DNA from: Clostridiales bacterium | GTDB taxonomy: Bacteria; Bacillota; Clostridia; Lachnospirales; Lachnospiraceae | Length of the DNA: 11,428 nt | Assembly (NCBI GenBank): GCA_015655565.1 | Contig: JAATEU010000342.1 | Span: forward strand, 1 to 11,428 | Direction of reading: 5' to 3' | Part shown: positions 1 through 6,912 of the stretch, piece by piece | How the letters are laid out: each line of letters opens with the position of its first letter | Position numbering within the stretch: position 1 is the first letter of the stretch | Made by a program: the position numbers and the translations under genes | Notes under the pieces: generated by a model | Told to the model about the DNA's origin: nothing | What the model saw: only the letters and a program-made list of their open reading frames with translations | Databases searched by the model: none

Positions 1-264
1 GATGTTTATCTTATAAAAAGTGACCATACTGCTTTCTATCAGGCTATATTTGAACTGCCCAGCAAAGCCTCACCCAAAAGGTCTTTATTCTGGCGGGAAT
101 ATTTGGAAAAAGACAGTGCTGCAATGATTGAGAATTATGGTAAATTATCTGTAATTCAACGATTCATCAAAAAAGCAGCAGTACCTTTCCTGAAAAAAAC
201 AGGATTATATAATCTGGCAGTAAAAGTGTATTTTAACCTGTCGAGGAAGTCTTCCCCTTCTTAG
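1..264 (+). CDS. C-terminal end of an unidentified protein (5' truncated)
   Basis: Frame 1 is open from the first base to a TAG at 262-264, giving the last 87 residues of a protein whose start lies outside the window. The fragment is basic, rich in Lys and aromatic residues, with an FWREYLEKD stretch followed by a Lys-rich helix-like tail and no membrane segment. I do not recognise the family. The next gene makes nucleotide sugars for surface glycans, so a sugar-transfer or glycan-modifying enzyme is possible, but this is only context. The last eleven codons and the stop fall inside a partial copy of a dispersed repeat (232-270), so the present C-terminus may not be ancestral. No terminator hairpin with a T-run follows. 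Confidence 0.6.
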   Translation, partial: DVYLIKSDHTAFYQAIFELPSKASPKRSLFWREYLEKDSAAMIENYGKLSVIQRFIKKAAVPFLKKTGLYNLAVKVYFNLSRKSSPS

Positions 265-270
265 GCTTTA
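232..270 (+). repeat. Partial copy C of the dispersed intergenic repeat
   Basis: Bases 232-249 match 15 of 18 positions of ATTTAACCTATCAAGGAA, which is identical in the copies at 4981 and 8360. Further on, TCTTAGGC is shared exactly with the copy at 8360. The palindromic right half (ATATCCGCTT) is not found nearby. The segment overlaps the end of the upstream coding region and provides its TAG stop. The partial match could be a truncated copy or an older, decayed one. Confidence 0.5.
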
Positions 271-301
271 CCGAAACAAGCAAATTTCTTATCACCAAAT
301 C

Positions 302-330
302 TTGTAACTGCCTGTTTTATATGCTAAAAT
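302..330 (+). promoter_or_regulatory. Sigma-A-like promoter of the dehydratase gene
   Basis: TTGTAA (302-307) and TAAAAT (325-330) are separated by 17 bases, a good housekeeping promoter spacing. Transcription would start near 337, about 115 bases before the preferred TTG start of the downstream gene. Seen in sequence only. Confidence 0.5.
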
Positions 331-450
331 AATTAGTACAGTGTTGTGTAAGTTTTGCTTAATTCAGGCTTGATATTTGCGTTGGAGCAAGGCGGAGGAA
401 TGAGGCGTAACGGTGGTATGCATGCCAAAGTATGCAGATGGGAGTTAAAG

Positions 451-2316
451 TTGAAGAAATTTATTAATGATAAAAAGTTATTTATACGAAGGCTGTTCCT
501 GATTATTCTGGATGCTATTTTAATTAATATTGCATCCTTTTCCGCCCTCTTTATCCGTTTTGATTTCCGGTTGGGGCAGATTCCTACCAACTATGCGGAG
601 GCGGTACTGTCCTATACTATAGTGAATACGGTAACCACCATTATTATATTTTCCCTGTTCCGTCTTTATAACAGCCTATGGAAATATGCAGGAATTGACG
701 AACTGGTTAATATCATATTTGCCTGTACATTTTCGGGAATGCTGCAGGTTATTGGCATGCATTTTATCTTACTTATCCATGTCCCAAGAAGCTACTACCC
801 CCTCAGTACTTTATTTATGATGGGTTTAATCAGTATCAGCAGATTCTGTTACCGCTATGCAAGAAGATTATCCAAACGTTATCGTGATATTTCACAGAGC
901 CGGATTATGATTATAGGGGCAGGAGAAGCCGGCAGTTCCATTATCAGGGAGATTGCAGTCAGCGGCTATGTGAAAGGGATCGTCATCTGTGCCATTGATG
1001 ATAATAAAGATAAATCAGGAAGCTACATTCAGGGCGTCAAGGTAGTAGGGGATCGAAGTAAGATTCTGGAAGCTGCAGAAAAACATGAGATTACGGATAT
1101 TTTCATAGCAATGCCCTCTGCCTCCAGAAAAGTTATAAGGGAGATTCTTGAAATCTGCAAGGGGACAGGCTGTGCGCTTAAGATCCTGCCCGGCATGTAT
1201 CAGTTAATTAACGAAGAGGTAAGCATCACCAGGTTAAGGGATGTTGAAATAGAGGACTTATTAGGCCGGGAGCCGGTAAAGACTGACGTGGAAGGTATTA
1301 TGAATTATGTCAAAGGTAAAGTTATAATGGTTACGGGCGGCGGCGGGTCTATCGGCAGTGAATTATGCAGGCAGATTGTAAAACATGAGCCAAAGCAGTT
1401 GATTATTGTTGACATATATGAGAATAACGCCTATTTTATCCAGCAGGAATTAAAAAGTGAATACCCCGGATTGGATCTGGTGGTTTTGATTGCATCCGTC
1501 CGGAATTCAAACCGGATGGATTGGATCATGAAACAATACAAGCCGGATATCATATACCATGCCGCAGCCCATAAGCACGTTCCCCTTATGGAAGACAGTC
1601 CCAATGAGGCAATTAAAAACAATGTGGGCGGAACTTATAAAATGGCGAAAGCGGCGGATGCCTATGGTGTTGAGAAATTCATTCTCATATCTTCCGATAA
1701 GGCTGTAAATCCGACGAATGTCATGGGAGCGTCAAAGAGAATCTGTGAAATGCTGATTCAGGCTTTTAATAAACATTCTAAGACAGAGTTTGTAGCCGTA
1801 CGGTTTGGCAATGTCCTTGGAAGCAATGGCAGTGTAATTCCCTTGTTTAAGGAACAGATTCTCCGCGGCGGTCCGGTTACGGTTACCCATCCGGATATCA
1901 TACGGTATTTTATGACCATACCGGAGGCGGTATCCTTAGTACTGCAGGCAGGAGCTTATGCCAAGGGAGGGGAAATCTTCGTGTTGGATATGGGTGAACC
2001 CATTAAGATTGCAGAACTGGCGGAAAATTTAATCCGGTTATCCGGTTATGAACCCGGAAGGGACATTACCATTGAATATACCGGATTACGTCCGGGAGAA
2101 AAGCTGTATGAGGAACTGTTAATGGATGACGAAGGCTTTCAGGATACGGATAATAAATTAATACATATTGGCAAACCCATTGATATGGATGAAGAAGCCA
2201 TTATAAAAGAAGCAGAGAAATTAAACCAGGCGGCAAAGGAAGAGACGGAGGATATCAGGACCAGGATTAAGCAGCTTGTGCCTAACTATTTAACCGGCAA
2301 AGAATATCCGCTTTGA
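451..2316 (+). CDS. Membrane-bound nucleotide-sugar 4,6-dehydratase (CapD/PglF/WbpM type)
   Basis: Predicted 621-residue membrane enzyme making a UDP-4-keto-6-deoxy sugar for capsule, glycan or protein glycosylation. The N-terminus has about four hydrophobic segments (residues 10-130). A first Rossmann-like domain follows, with IGAGEAG near 155-161. The catalytic extended-SDR domain has TGGGGSIG near 294-301, the SSDK motif at 414-417 and MGASK at 425-429. Met in place of the usual Tyr of YxxxK is typical of the large membrane-bound branch. Length and domain order fit that branch. The TTG at 451 is preferred because GGGAG lies 6 bases upstream and the protein then begins with a short Lys-rich segment before the first membrane helix. 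In-frame ATGs at 400 and 418 and a TTG at 355 are alternatives, but their added residues look non-coding. The exact sugar cannot be told. The final codons overlap a repeat-like segment. Confidence 0.93.
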   Translation: MKKFINDKKLFIRRLFLIILDAILINIASFSALFIRFDFRLGQIPTNYAEAVLSYTIVNTVTTIIIFSLFRLYNSLWKYAGIDELVNIIFACTFSGMLQVIGMHFILLIHVPRSYYPLSTLFMMGLISISRFCYRYARRLSKRYRDISQSRIMIIGAGEAGSSIIREIAVSGYVKGIVICAIDDNKDKSGSYIQGVKVVGDRSKILEAAEKHEITDIFIAMPSASRKVIREILEICKGTGCALKILPGMYQLINEEVSITRLRDVEIEDLLGREPVKTDVEGIMNYVKGKVIMVTGGGGSIGSELCRQIVKHEPKQLIIVDIYENNAYFIQQELKSEYPGLDLVVLIASVRNSNRMDWIMKQYKPDIIYHAAAHKHVPLMEDSPNEAIKNNVGGTYKMAKAADAYGVEKFILISSDKAVNPTNVMGASKRICEMLIQAFNKHSKTEFVAVRFGNVLGSNGSVIPLFKEQILRGGPVTVTHPDIIRYFMTIPEAVSLVLQAGAYAKGGEIFVLDMGEPIKIAELAENLIRLSGYEPGRDITIEYTGLRPGEKLYEELLMDDEGFQDTDNKLIHIGKPIDMDEEAIIKEAEKLNQAAKEETEDIRTRIKQLVPNYLTGKEYPL

Positions 2317-2318
2317 CT
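2288..2318 (+). repeat. Partial match D to the dispersed repeat, at the dehydratase gene end
   Basis: GAATATCCGCTTTGACT (2302-2318) is identical over 17 bases to 5042-5058 in repeat copy A. It is preceded by ATTTAACC (2288-2295), the same octamer that begins copies A and B, as if the middle of the repeat had been deleted. It encodes the final residues and stop of the dehydratase. Confidence 0.4.
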
Positions 2319-2334
2319 AAAAGAATAAAGCAAG

Positions 2335-2380
2335 AGCCTGTCCCATATACCGAATTTTGAGACAGGCTTATTTTATTATA
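2335..2380 (+). terminator. Intrinsic terminator after the dehydratase gene
   Basis: AGCCTGTC (2335-2342) is perfectly complementary to GACAGGCT (2361-2368), with an 18-base loop, and is followed by TATTTTATTATATTT. It lies 18 bases after the stop codon and separates the dehydratase from the signalling locus. Confidence 0.8.
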
Positions 2381-2440
2381 TTTCATTGTTGTATTGTCTT
2401 GTCCAGGATAATGCTTGTTCATGGCTTTTTTACTGCCGGT

Positions 2441-2510
2441 CTGTAAGTTATGCAAAAAATCTGTTATATATGTAAAAGCAATTGTATATGGTATGACAAA
2501 ATTATATAAT
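2441..2510 (+). promoter_or_regulatory. LytTR-type tandem box and promoter P1 (regulator-kinase operon)
   Basis: Half-sites CTGTAAGTTATGCA (2441-2454) and CTGTTATATATGTA (2461-2474) start 20 bases apart. TTGTAT (2482-2487) is 21 bases after the second CTGT, and a perfect TATAAT (2505-2510) follows after a 17-base spacer. The same layout recurs at 4822 and 7950. LytTR regulators of the AgrA family bind direct repeats about two helical turns apart just upstream of -35, so autoregulation of the operon is likely. About 140 bases of AT-rich leader separate the promoter from the regulator start. Confidence 0.8.
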
Positions 2511-2560
2511 AAAATGCAAAACGTCATGTAATGTAATATAAAATATAATATTGCATACAA

Positions 2561-2580
2561 AAGGAAGTGAAATCATGTAA
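2561..2580 (+). other. Ribosome-binding site leading into an ATG-TAA start-stop
   Basis: In the P1 leader, AAGGAAGTGA (2561-2570) precedes ATG (2575-2577), which is followed at once by TAA. The preceding stretch CAAAAGGAAGTGAAA resembles CAAAAGGAGGTGAAA in front of the AgrD-type gene at 8043. It may be a leftover of a lost peptide gene or chance in AT-rich DNA. Confidence 0.3.
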
Positions 2581-2659
2581 ATTGACAATTAATATCGGGG
2601 TAGAATCACTAAAATATAAATCCTTATAATTGCTGAATTTTCTGAGGGGGGTACAAGGA

Positions 2660-3403
2660 ATGTTTCTCATAGCAATTTGTGATGATGATGCAGAGGATAT
2701 AAAGAGAATAGAAATTATCATTAAAAATTATTTGAATATGGCTGGAATTCCATATAACATTATAGAATTTAATTCAGGAGAAGAACTATTGGAAGTGGCC
2801 CAAAAGTTCGACCTGATATTATTGGATATTATTATGCCGGGATTAAATGGCATTCAGGTTGGAAAGAAGCTGCGCATAAAACATAGGAATGCTAAGATTA
2901 TTTACGTTACCCGTTATCAGCAATATTTCAAACAGGCTGTAAATGATGTCCATACTTTTGCCTATTTAGAAAAACCGGTTGCAAAAGAAAAGATGGAAGC
3001 TCAATTAAGAGATGTTGTGCAGTTGATAAGTGAGGAAAGAGAAAAAGCAGAGGTTATGAGATTTGAAATAATTGAAAATACGGAAGAAAGGAGATTCGGA
3101 AGTAAAATAAAAAATTTTGAGGTACAAGATATTTACTATTTTGAATATGTTAACAGAAAAATCAGACTAAAATTAAATAGTGAAGAATACTATTTCATAG
3201 ACAAAATGAAAGATCTGATGGATAAAATGAAGGTATATAATTTTGAAGCCTGTCATCAAAGCTATTTGGTCAATTTAAAATATGTGACGGGAATCAAAGG
3301 TTATGATATCTGTTTAGAAAATGGAGAAAGAATTCCTTTATCCCAAAAGAGGTCTTCAGACTTTAGAAAGAAATTAAATAAATTTATACAGAAAAATATT
3401 TAG
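2660..3403 (+). CDS. AgrA-like response regulator with LytTR DNA-binding domain
   Basis: Predicted 247-residue cytoplasmic transcription regulator. The receiver domain (about 1-120) has the acidic cluster DDD at 8-10, phospho-acceptor Asp56 in LLDIIMP, Thr84 in YVTRY and Lys105 in LEKP. The C-terminal LytTR domain (about 145-245) has the family hallmarks FEACHQSYLVNL (195-206) and ENGERIPLSQKR (220-231). The ATG at 2660 is chosen because GAGGGGGG lies 8 bases upstream; an earlier TTG at 2630 lacks this support. The stop overlaps the ribosome binding site of the histidine kinase gene that follows, so the two are co-transcribed and probably translationally coupled. It is driven by P1 and is the likely ligand for all three tandem boxes. 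It most resembles AgrA-type regulators; the target assignment is inference. Confidence 0.93.
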   Translation: MFLIAICDDDAEDIKRIEIIIKNYLNMAGIPYNIIEFNSGEELLEVAQKFDLILLDIIMPGLNGIQVGKKLRIKHRNAKIIYVTRYQQYFKQAVNDVHTFAYLEKPVAKEKMEAQLRDVVQLISEEREKAEVMRFEIIENTEERRFGSKIKNFEVQDIYYFEYVNRKIRLKLNSEEYYFIDKMKDLMDKMKVYNFEACHQSYLVNLKYVTGIKGYDICLENGERIPLSQKRSSDFRKKLNKFIQKNI

Positions 3404-3411
3404 GAGAAAAA

Positions 3412-4725
3412 ATGGATACGAATGTTATATTTTGGAGTGGATTATTTGTTTCATGTTTAATAAATTCTGTAATGCTGTTTCAGTTTATAGAAGAACGGTA
3501 TGAACGTGTATATAATAATAGTAAAGCCTTATATTATATAATAAAAATAATGGCGTGTATTGTAATGTTTACAATCAATTTAGTTGATTATCCTTTTGTT
3601 AAGCTGGCAAGCTGGATTTTAATGTTTAGTATAATTATAATAAAATTTTACTATAATGGTACCAAAAAAATACTGAATCAGGTATTTGAAATACTGGTAT
3701 TAATTTTAGTTTTATCAATATGTGAAACAGTAGGAATTGTAATACTTGAATTTATTTTTTCAAAATCGGAGCTGCATAATATACGGCCGGATATGCGGAT
3801 TAGTCTTAAAACCACATTTTCAAGTTTAGTCATGCTATTTTTCTATTATACGGTAATCATAAAGCTTTGGAGGGAAGATAAGCCAATCAAATTTACAGCT
3901 TCGCAATATTTTGTGCATACTATCATTACGGTATATAGTCTGGCAAATCTGGCGGTTATAGTTTCCGTTATCTCAAAGCTTACCAATGATAATGAAAGAT
4001 TTCTGCTGCTTATCAATATGGGGTGTATTGTATTTGCAGATTTTTATTTTTTGTACTTTGTTAAATTTGTGGAAGAAAATAATCAGTTAAAGATGAAACT
4101 GCAATTACTGGAACAGCAATCCGCGTTGCAGTATGAGTATTATGCTTCGCAGGAGAAAAAATACAATGAATCTGTTAAAATCCTGCACGATATTAATAAA
4201 CATATTAAAATGATAGAAGATTTATATGAGGCAAGGGAAGAAGAGAAAGCTTTAAGCTACACCAGGGAGATCCTCCGGCTCCTGGAACCATTGGCACCAA
4301 GAGAATATACAAATCATCCCATTCTGAATATTTTATTAGATGATAAAAAGGAATGTGCTTCCAATCATAATATTGAATTTGCCCTGGAGGTGGGCAATGT
4401 TGATCTTAAATTTATGGAGCCTATGGAAATTACGACAATATTTGGAAATTTGCTGGATAATGCAATAGAAGCATGTAATAAGGTTTCACAAAACAGGTTT
4501 ATTGAAATGAAGATAGATACTTTTCACGATTTTGTGGCAATCCATATAGAAAATAGCTCGGAGGAAATAGAAAAATGGGCCCATGGAAAACCAGTTTCAA
4601 AAAAAGGAAATAATCATGGAATTGGTCTTATTAATGTGGAAAATGTTATTAAGAAATATAATGGAAATATGATGCTGCAGGCGGAACAGGGAACTTTTAG
4701 CTGCGATATCATATTTAACAGCTAG
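3412..4725 (+). CDS. AgrC-like sensor histidine kinase (GHKL family)
   Basis: Predicted 437-residue membrane sensor kinase. The N-terminal half (about 5-220) has six or seven hydrophobic helices, as in peptide-sensing AgrC proteins, followed by a coiled-coil-like linker rich in Gln, Glu and Lys (221-250). The dimerisation helix carries the presumed phospho-acceptor His259 in LHDINKH. The ATPase domain has the N-box FGNLLDNAIEAC (344-355) and a glycine box NHGIGL (401-406) near the end, the short catalytic domain typical of this family. The ATG at 3412 follows AGGAG, which overlaps the regulator stop, with 8 bases between the genes. Partner of the upstream LytTR regulator; the likely input is a cyclic peptide made from the precursor at 8043. 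The ligand is inferred from context, not seen in the kinase sequence. Confidence 0.92.
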   Translation: MDTNVIFWSGLFVSCLINSVMLFQFIEERYERVYNNSKALYYIIKIMACIVMFTINLVDYPFVKLASWILMFSIIIIKFYYNGTKKILNQVFEILVLILVLSICETVGIVILEFIFSKSELHNIRPDMRISLKTTFSSLVMLFFYYTVIIKLWREDKPIKFTASQYFVHTIITVYSLANLAVIVSVISKLTNDNERFLLLINMGCIVFADFYFLYFVKFVEENNQLKMKLQLLEQQSALQYEYYASQEKKYNESVKILHDINKHIKMIEDLYEAREEEKALSYTREILRLLEPLAPREYTNHPILNILLDDKKECASNHNIEFALEVGNVDLKFMEPMEITTIFGNLLDNAIEACNKVSQNRFIEMKIDTFHDFVAIHIENSSEEIEKWAHGKPVSKKGNNHGIGLINVENVIKKYNGNMMLQAEQGTFSCDIIFNS

Positions 4726-4821
4726 AGCGAGTTTGAAAAATCATTGTATGGAGTTCACTTAATTCAATACCTGCTATTTACGCCGTTTATTTTTTTTGGA
4801 AGCATGAAATATTCCCTTTTT

Positions 4822-4890
4822 CTGTAAGTTATACAAAAAAACTGTTATTTATGCAGTTCGTGTTGAAAATGAAAGAAAAATAATGATAAT
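4822..4890 (+). promoter_or_regulatory. LytTR-type tandem box and promoter P2 (secreted peptidase operon)
   Basis: Half-sites CTGTAAGTTATACA (4822-4835) and CTGTTATTTATGCA (4842-4855) start 20 bases apart. TTGAAA (4863-4868) begins 21 bases after the second CTGT, and GATAAT (4885-4890) follows after 16 bases. The first half-site is identical to that of P3 and differs by one base from P1. It implies that the two-component system controls the peptidase operon. Confidence 0.8.
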
Positions 4891-4980
4891 AATACTTAGA
4901 ACCAGTAAATATTTTACTAATAATTAGGTATATGATTATAAAAATTCTGGCAGAAATACGGAAATGAAAAACGGAAAGAG

Positions 4981-5130
4981 ATTTAACCTATCAAGGAATT
5001 CCCCTGCTTCCAGGCGGGGTCCGGTAGCGGCAGCAGATCCGGAATATCCGCTTTGACTTGCCGGAATTATTGTATTTATATACGAATGGGGAGGATGTGG
5101 TTAGTTAAAGTACAAATTACAGTTGTCTTT
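4981..5130 (+). repeat. Dispersed intergenic repeat, copy A
   Basis: Shares ATTTAACCTATCAAGGAA exactly with copy B (8360), then ATATCCGCTT (5044-5053), TTGCCGGAA (5058-5066), and a tail CAAATTACAGTTGTCTTT matching 15 of 18 bases of copy B. Local hairpins are possible: CCTG/CAGG with a CTTC loop near 5003-5014, and CGGA/TCCG around 5041-5050. It is GC-rich against AT-rich surroundings. It has no coding capacity. It may be a remnant of a small mobile element or a structured RNA in the peptidase leader. Confidence 0.6.
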
Positions 5131-5171
5131 GATGTATTTTAAATCTAAATTTGCAAAGGAAAGGGACGAGT

Positions 5172-5852
5172 ATGAATAAGAAAATTTTATTGGTTTTATT
5201 GGCAATGTTATTAACGTTTTCACCTTCTGTAACGGCAAATGCCGTGAGTGGACAGTGTGAAATATATTGGATGACATCCACAGCCTACGGAGGGAGCGGA
5301 GTTGGAGCAGGTGGAACGGAAGCCATTCAAAATTCTTTAAGCAATATAGGATATGACGCAATTAGATACCAGGATATACATGCATATTATGTGCGCAAGG
5401 CAATGAGCAGCGACGCAGTTTTTGCGATAGTCACACATGGTGTAGCCGGACGGATAGTTTGTGATGACGATACTACTATATCTGCAAAAAATGTTTCAAG
5501 TAACAGCTCAAATTACGCACTGGCCGCATCTTTTAAAAGCGGAGATTTCAGTTCAATGAAACTTGCATATTATGGTTCCTGTATGAGCGCTCGGACAGAT
5601 TCGAGATATGGAAATCTACTCTCCTATACAACGTCAACTTTGGGTGCTTCAAGTGCGCTGGGGTTCTATAATTCAGTATATGATGCAGAGGCTACCTATT
5701 TTGAAGAACAATTATTCAGCAGATTATGCTCAGGAGATACGGTTTCAGAGGCGGCAGCGGCGGCTAAAGCAGCCACTTACAGTAAATACTCTGATTACGG
5801 AGAAGTAGATTCGTATAAAATATATGGAACATCAAGTACGAAAATAAATTAA
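5172..5852 (+). CDS. Secreted caspase-fold (clan CD) cysteine peptidase
   Basis: Predicted 226-residue exported protein. The signal peptide (about 1-24) has a Lys-rich start, a Leu-rich core and cleavage near TANA. The mature protein of about 200 residues has the two signature strands of caspase/CHAT-like peptidases. AIVTHG carries the presumed catalytic His89, and LAYYGSC carries the presumed nucleophile Cys137. An Ala-rich helix (SEAAAAAKAA) near the end fits the closing helix of this fold. It is small, with a single domain. The ATG at 5172 is chosen because AAAGGGA lies just upstream and a signal peptide starts there; the TTG at 5151 lies upstream of that site. First gene of the P2 unit, 16 bases before the next gene. 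Substrate unknown; clan CD enzymes vary in specificity. Peptidase activity is an inference from the His/Cys motifs. Confidence 0.75.
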   Translation: MNKKILLVLLAMLLTFSPSVTANAVSGQCEIYWMTSTAYGGSGVGAGGTEAIQNSLSNIGYDAIRYQDIHAYYVRKAMSSDAVFAIVTHGVAGRIVCDDDTTISAKNVSSNSSNYALAASFKSGDFSSMKLAYYGSCMSARTDSRYGNLLSYTTSTLGASSALGFYNSVYDAEATYFEEQLFSRLCSGDTVSEAAAAAKAATYSKYSDYGEVDSYKIYGTSSTKIN

Positions 5853-5868
5853 CGGGGAGGTATGAATT

Positions 5869-6834
5869 ATGTTAAGTAAAAGAAATATCCTGAGCGTTTT
5901 ATTAATAGCGGTAGTATCGTTAACGCTGCTTTTTGGTGCAAATAATGTTAATGCAAGCGTTTCAGATGAGTTCAGCCAGGGAATGGAACTTATATCTGAT
6001 GTAACGCAGAACAAATACGGAACCGTTTTGCCGGTAAAGGAGGATACTGGGTATCAGGAACTTTTTGAAGAAAATTTAGTGGAATTTAATGATGATAATT
6101 ATGTTTATCTTTTAACCGAAGATGCCGGTAATACTAAGGCAATTTTACTTTCTCAAAAGCCAGGGGAGCCACTGTTTGATTTCATAGGTTCTGCTTCACA
6201 GGCAGAGGAATATGCAGTTACCATCGCAGATAATGCGTGCCCTGGTTTCTTTGAAAGGGAATATGATGTTTTTACGAAAGAATCAGGAGAGGAGGATTAC
6301 ATTTCTTATACCGTTGAACTTTGGGAAAAAATCGAAGATGATTTTTATACGGGAAATAAAATTGCGGTGATTCTTACGAGTGACGGTTATTTGGATTCTC
6401 TGGTTTCCAGGGGAAGTAAAATTTCAGAATCCAGATTGACGGAGCCTGACTTCATTGATGAAAATAGTGCAGTCAATGCAGCATATAATGCGGTTGAAAG
6501 TGTAGTGGAAAATGTTGAAAAAAACCAACTTTCCACAGGCGGCAGCAGTGAAATTAAATTAGAACCGGATGATGATTCTGTTATATCGGATGCGTATTTG
6601 TCAGAGGAACCGTCATCAGATAACACAAAAGCAATTAAGGAGGATTACGATATCCGGATAGAAGACAGGGAAGACCATACTCTTAATGCATATAAAGAAT
6701 ATAGCCAGGGTAATATAGAATGGGTGGTAACGATTCTGGATGTGCAGACAAACAGGGAATGGGGCAGCATGAGTTACCTTGTTAAAATTAATGCTGAAAC
6801 AGGTGGAGTTGACTTTGTGAACTCGACAAGATAA
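5869..6834 (+). CDS. Secreted PepSY-like protein of unknown function
   Basis: Predicted 321-residue acidic exported protein. Residues 1-29 form a signal peptide with likely cleavage after NVNA. The middle (about 75-155) alternates strand-like and helix-like segments. The C-terminus has WVVTILDVQ...WGSMSYLVKINAETGGVDFV, which resembles the end of a PepSY domain (strand, then Y-V-I-D/N-A-x-T-G). A Ser/Asp/Glu-rich linker lies around 225-265. PepSY domains often act as peptidase propeptides or inhibitors, so a chaperone or inhibitor of the peptidase encoded 16 bases upstream is a reasonable guess. GGGGAGG (5854-5860) sits 8 bases before the ATG at 5869; the ATG at 5862 gives only six codons. The PepSY call is by eye and not certain. 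Confidence 0.7.
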   Translation: MLSKRNILSVLLIAVVSLTLLFGANNVNASVSDEFSQGMELISDVTQNKYGTVLPVKEDTGYQELFEENLVEFNDDNYVYLLTEDAGNTKAILLSQKPGEPLFDFIGSASQAEEYAVTIADNACPGFFEREYDVFTKESGEEDYISYTVELWEKIEDDFYTGNKIAVILTSDGYLDSLVSRGSKISESRLTEPDFIDENSAVNAAYNAVESVVENVEKNQLSTGGSSEIKLEPDDDSVISDAYLSEEPSSDNTKAIKEDYDIRIEDREDHTLNAYKEYSQGNIEWVVTILDVQTNREWGSMSYLVKINAETGGVDFVNSTR

Positions 6835-6846
6835 ATATGGATATTG

Positions 6847-6896
6847 AGGCTGTCCCAAAAGTTTAAATAGTTTTTGAAGGCAGCCTTATTTTAATT
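6847..6896 (+). terminator. Terminator-like hairpin inside the peptidase operon
   Basis: AGGCTG (6847-6852) pairs with CAGCCT (6881-6886) across a long AT-rich loop, followed by TTATTTTAATTTT. The stem is short, so it may only partly stop transcription into the gene at 6913, which has no obvious promoter of its own. Confidence 0.5.
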
Positions 6897-6912
6897 TTAG
6901 GGGAGTATTATT

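Larger units (their letters stand above)
4726..5171 (+). other. 446-base gene-free stretch: P2 promoter, long leader and repeat A
   Basis: No convincing coding region. It contains the P2 box and promoter (4822-4890) and repeat copy A (4981-5130), which would therefore be transcribed as part of a leader of about 275 bases. A run of eight T (about 4790-4798) has no convincing stem in front of it, so no terminator is called for the kinase operon. Two very short ATG frames (starting 4933 and 5085) lack well-placed ribosome binding sites. Confidence 0.6.

Noticed and set aside
312..357. CTGTTTTATATGC and GTGTAAGTTTTGC look like single LytTR half-sites before the dehydratase gene
   Set aside because: The order is reversed and the spacing is not 20 bases. 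There is no -35 at the expected distance, and one lies inside the spacer of a separate good promoter.
333..590. Minus-strand open frame of 85 codons before the dehydratase
   Set aside because: It overlaps the promoter and start of a well-supported gene, and has no ribosome site or recognisable domain.
4739..4800. Possible terminator with a run of T after the kinase gene
   Set aside because: No stable stem precedes the T-run; only weak AT pairings could be drawn.
4933..5151. Very short ATG frames in the peptidase leader, possible second signal peptide
   Set aside because: Frames of 11 and 18 codons have no properly spaced ribosome site, and neither has a Cys core with a Q-P-x-x-P tail.
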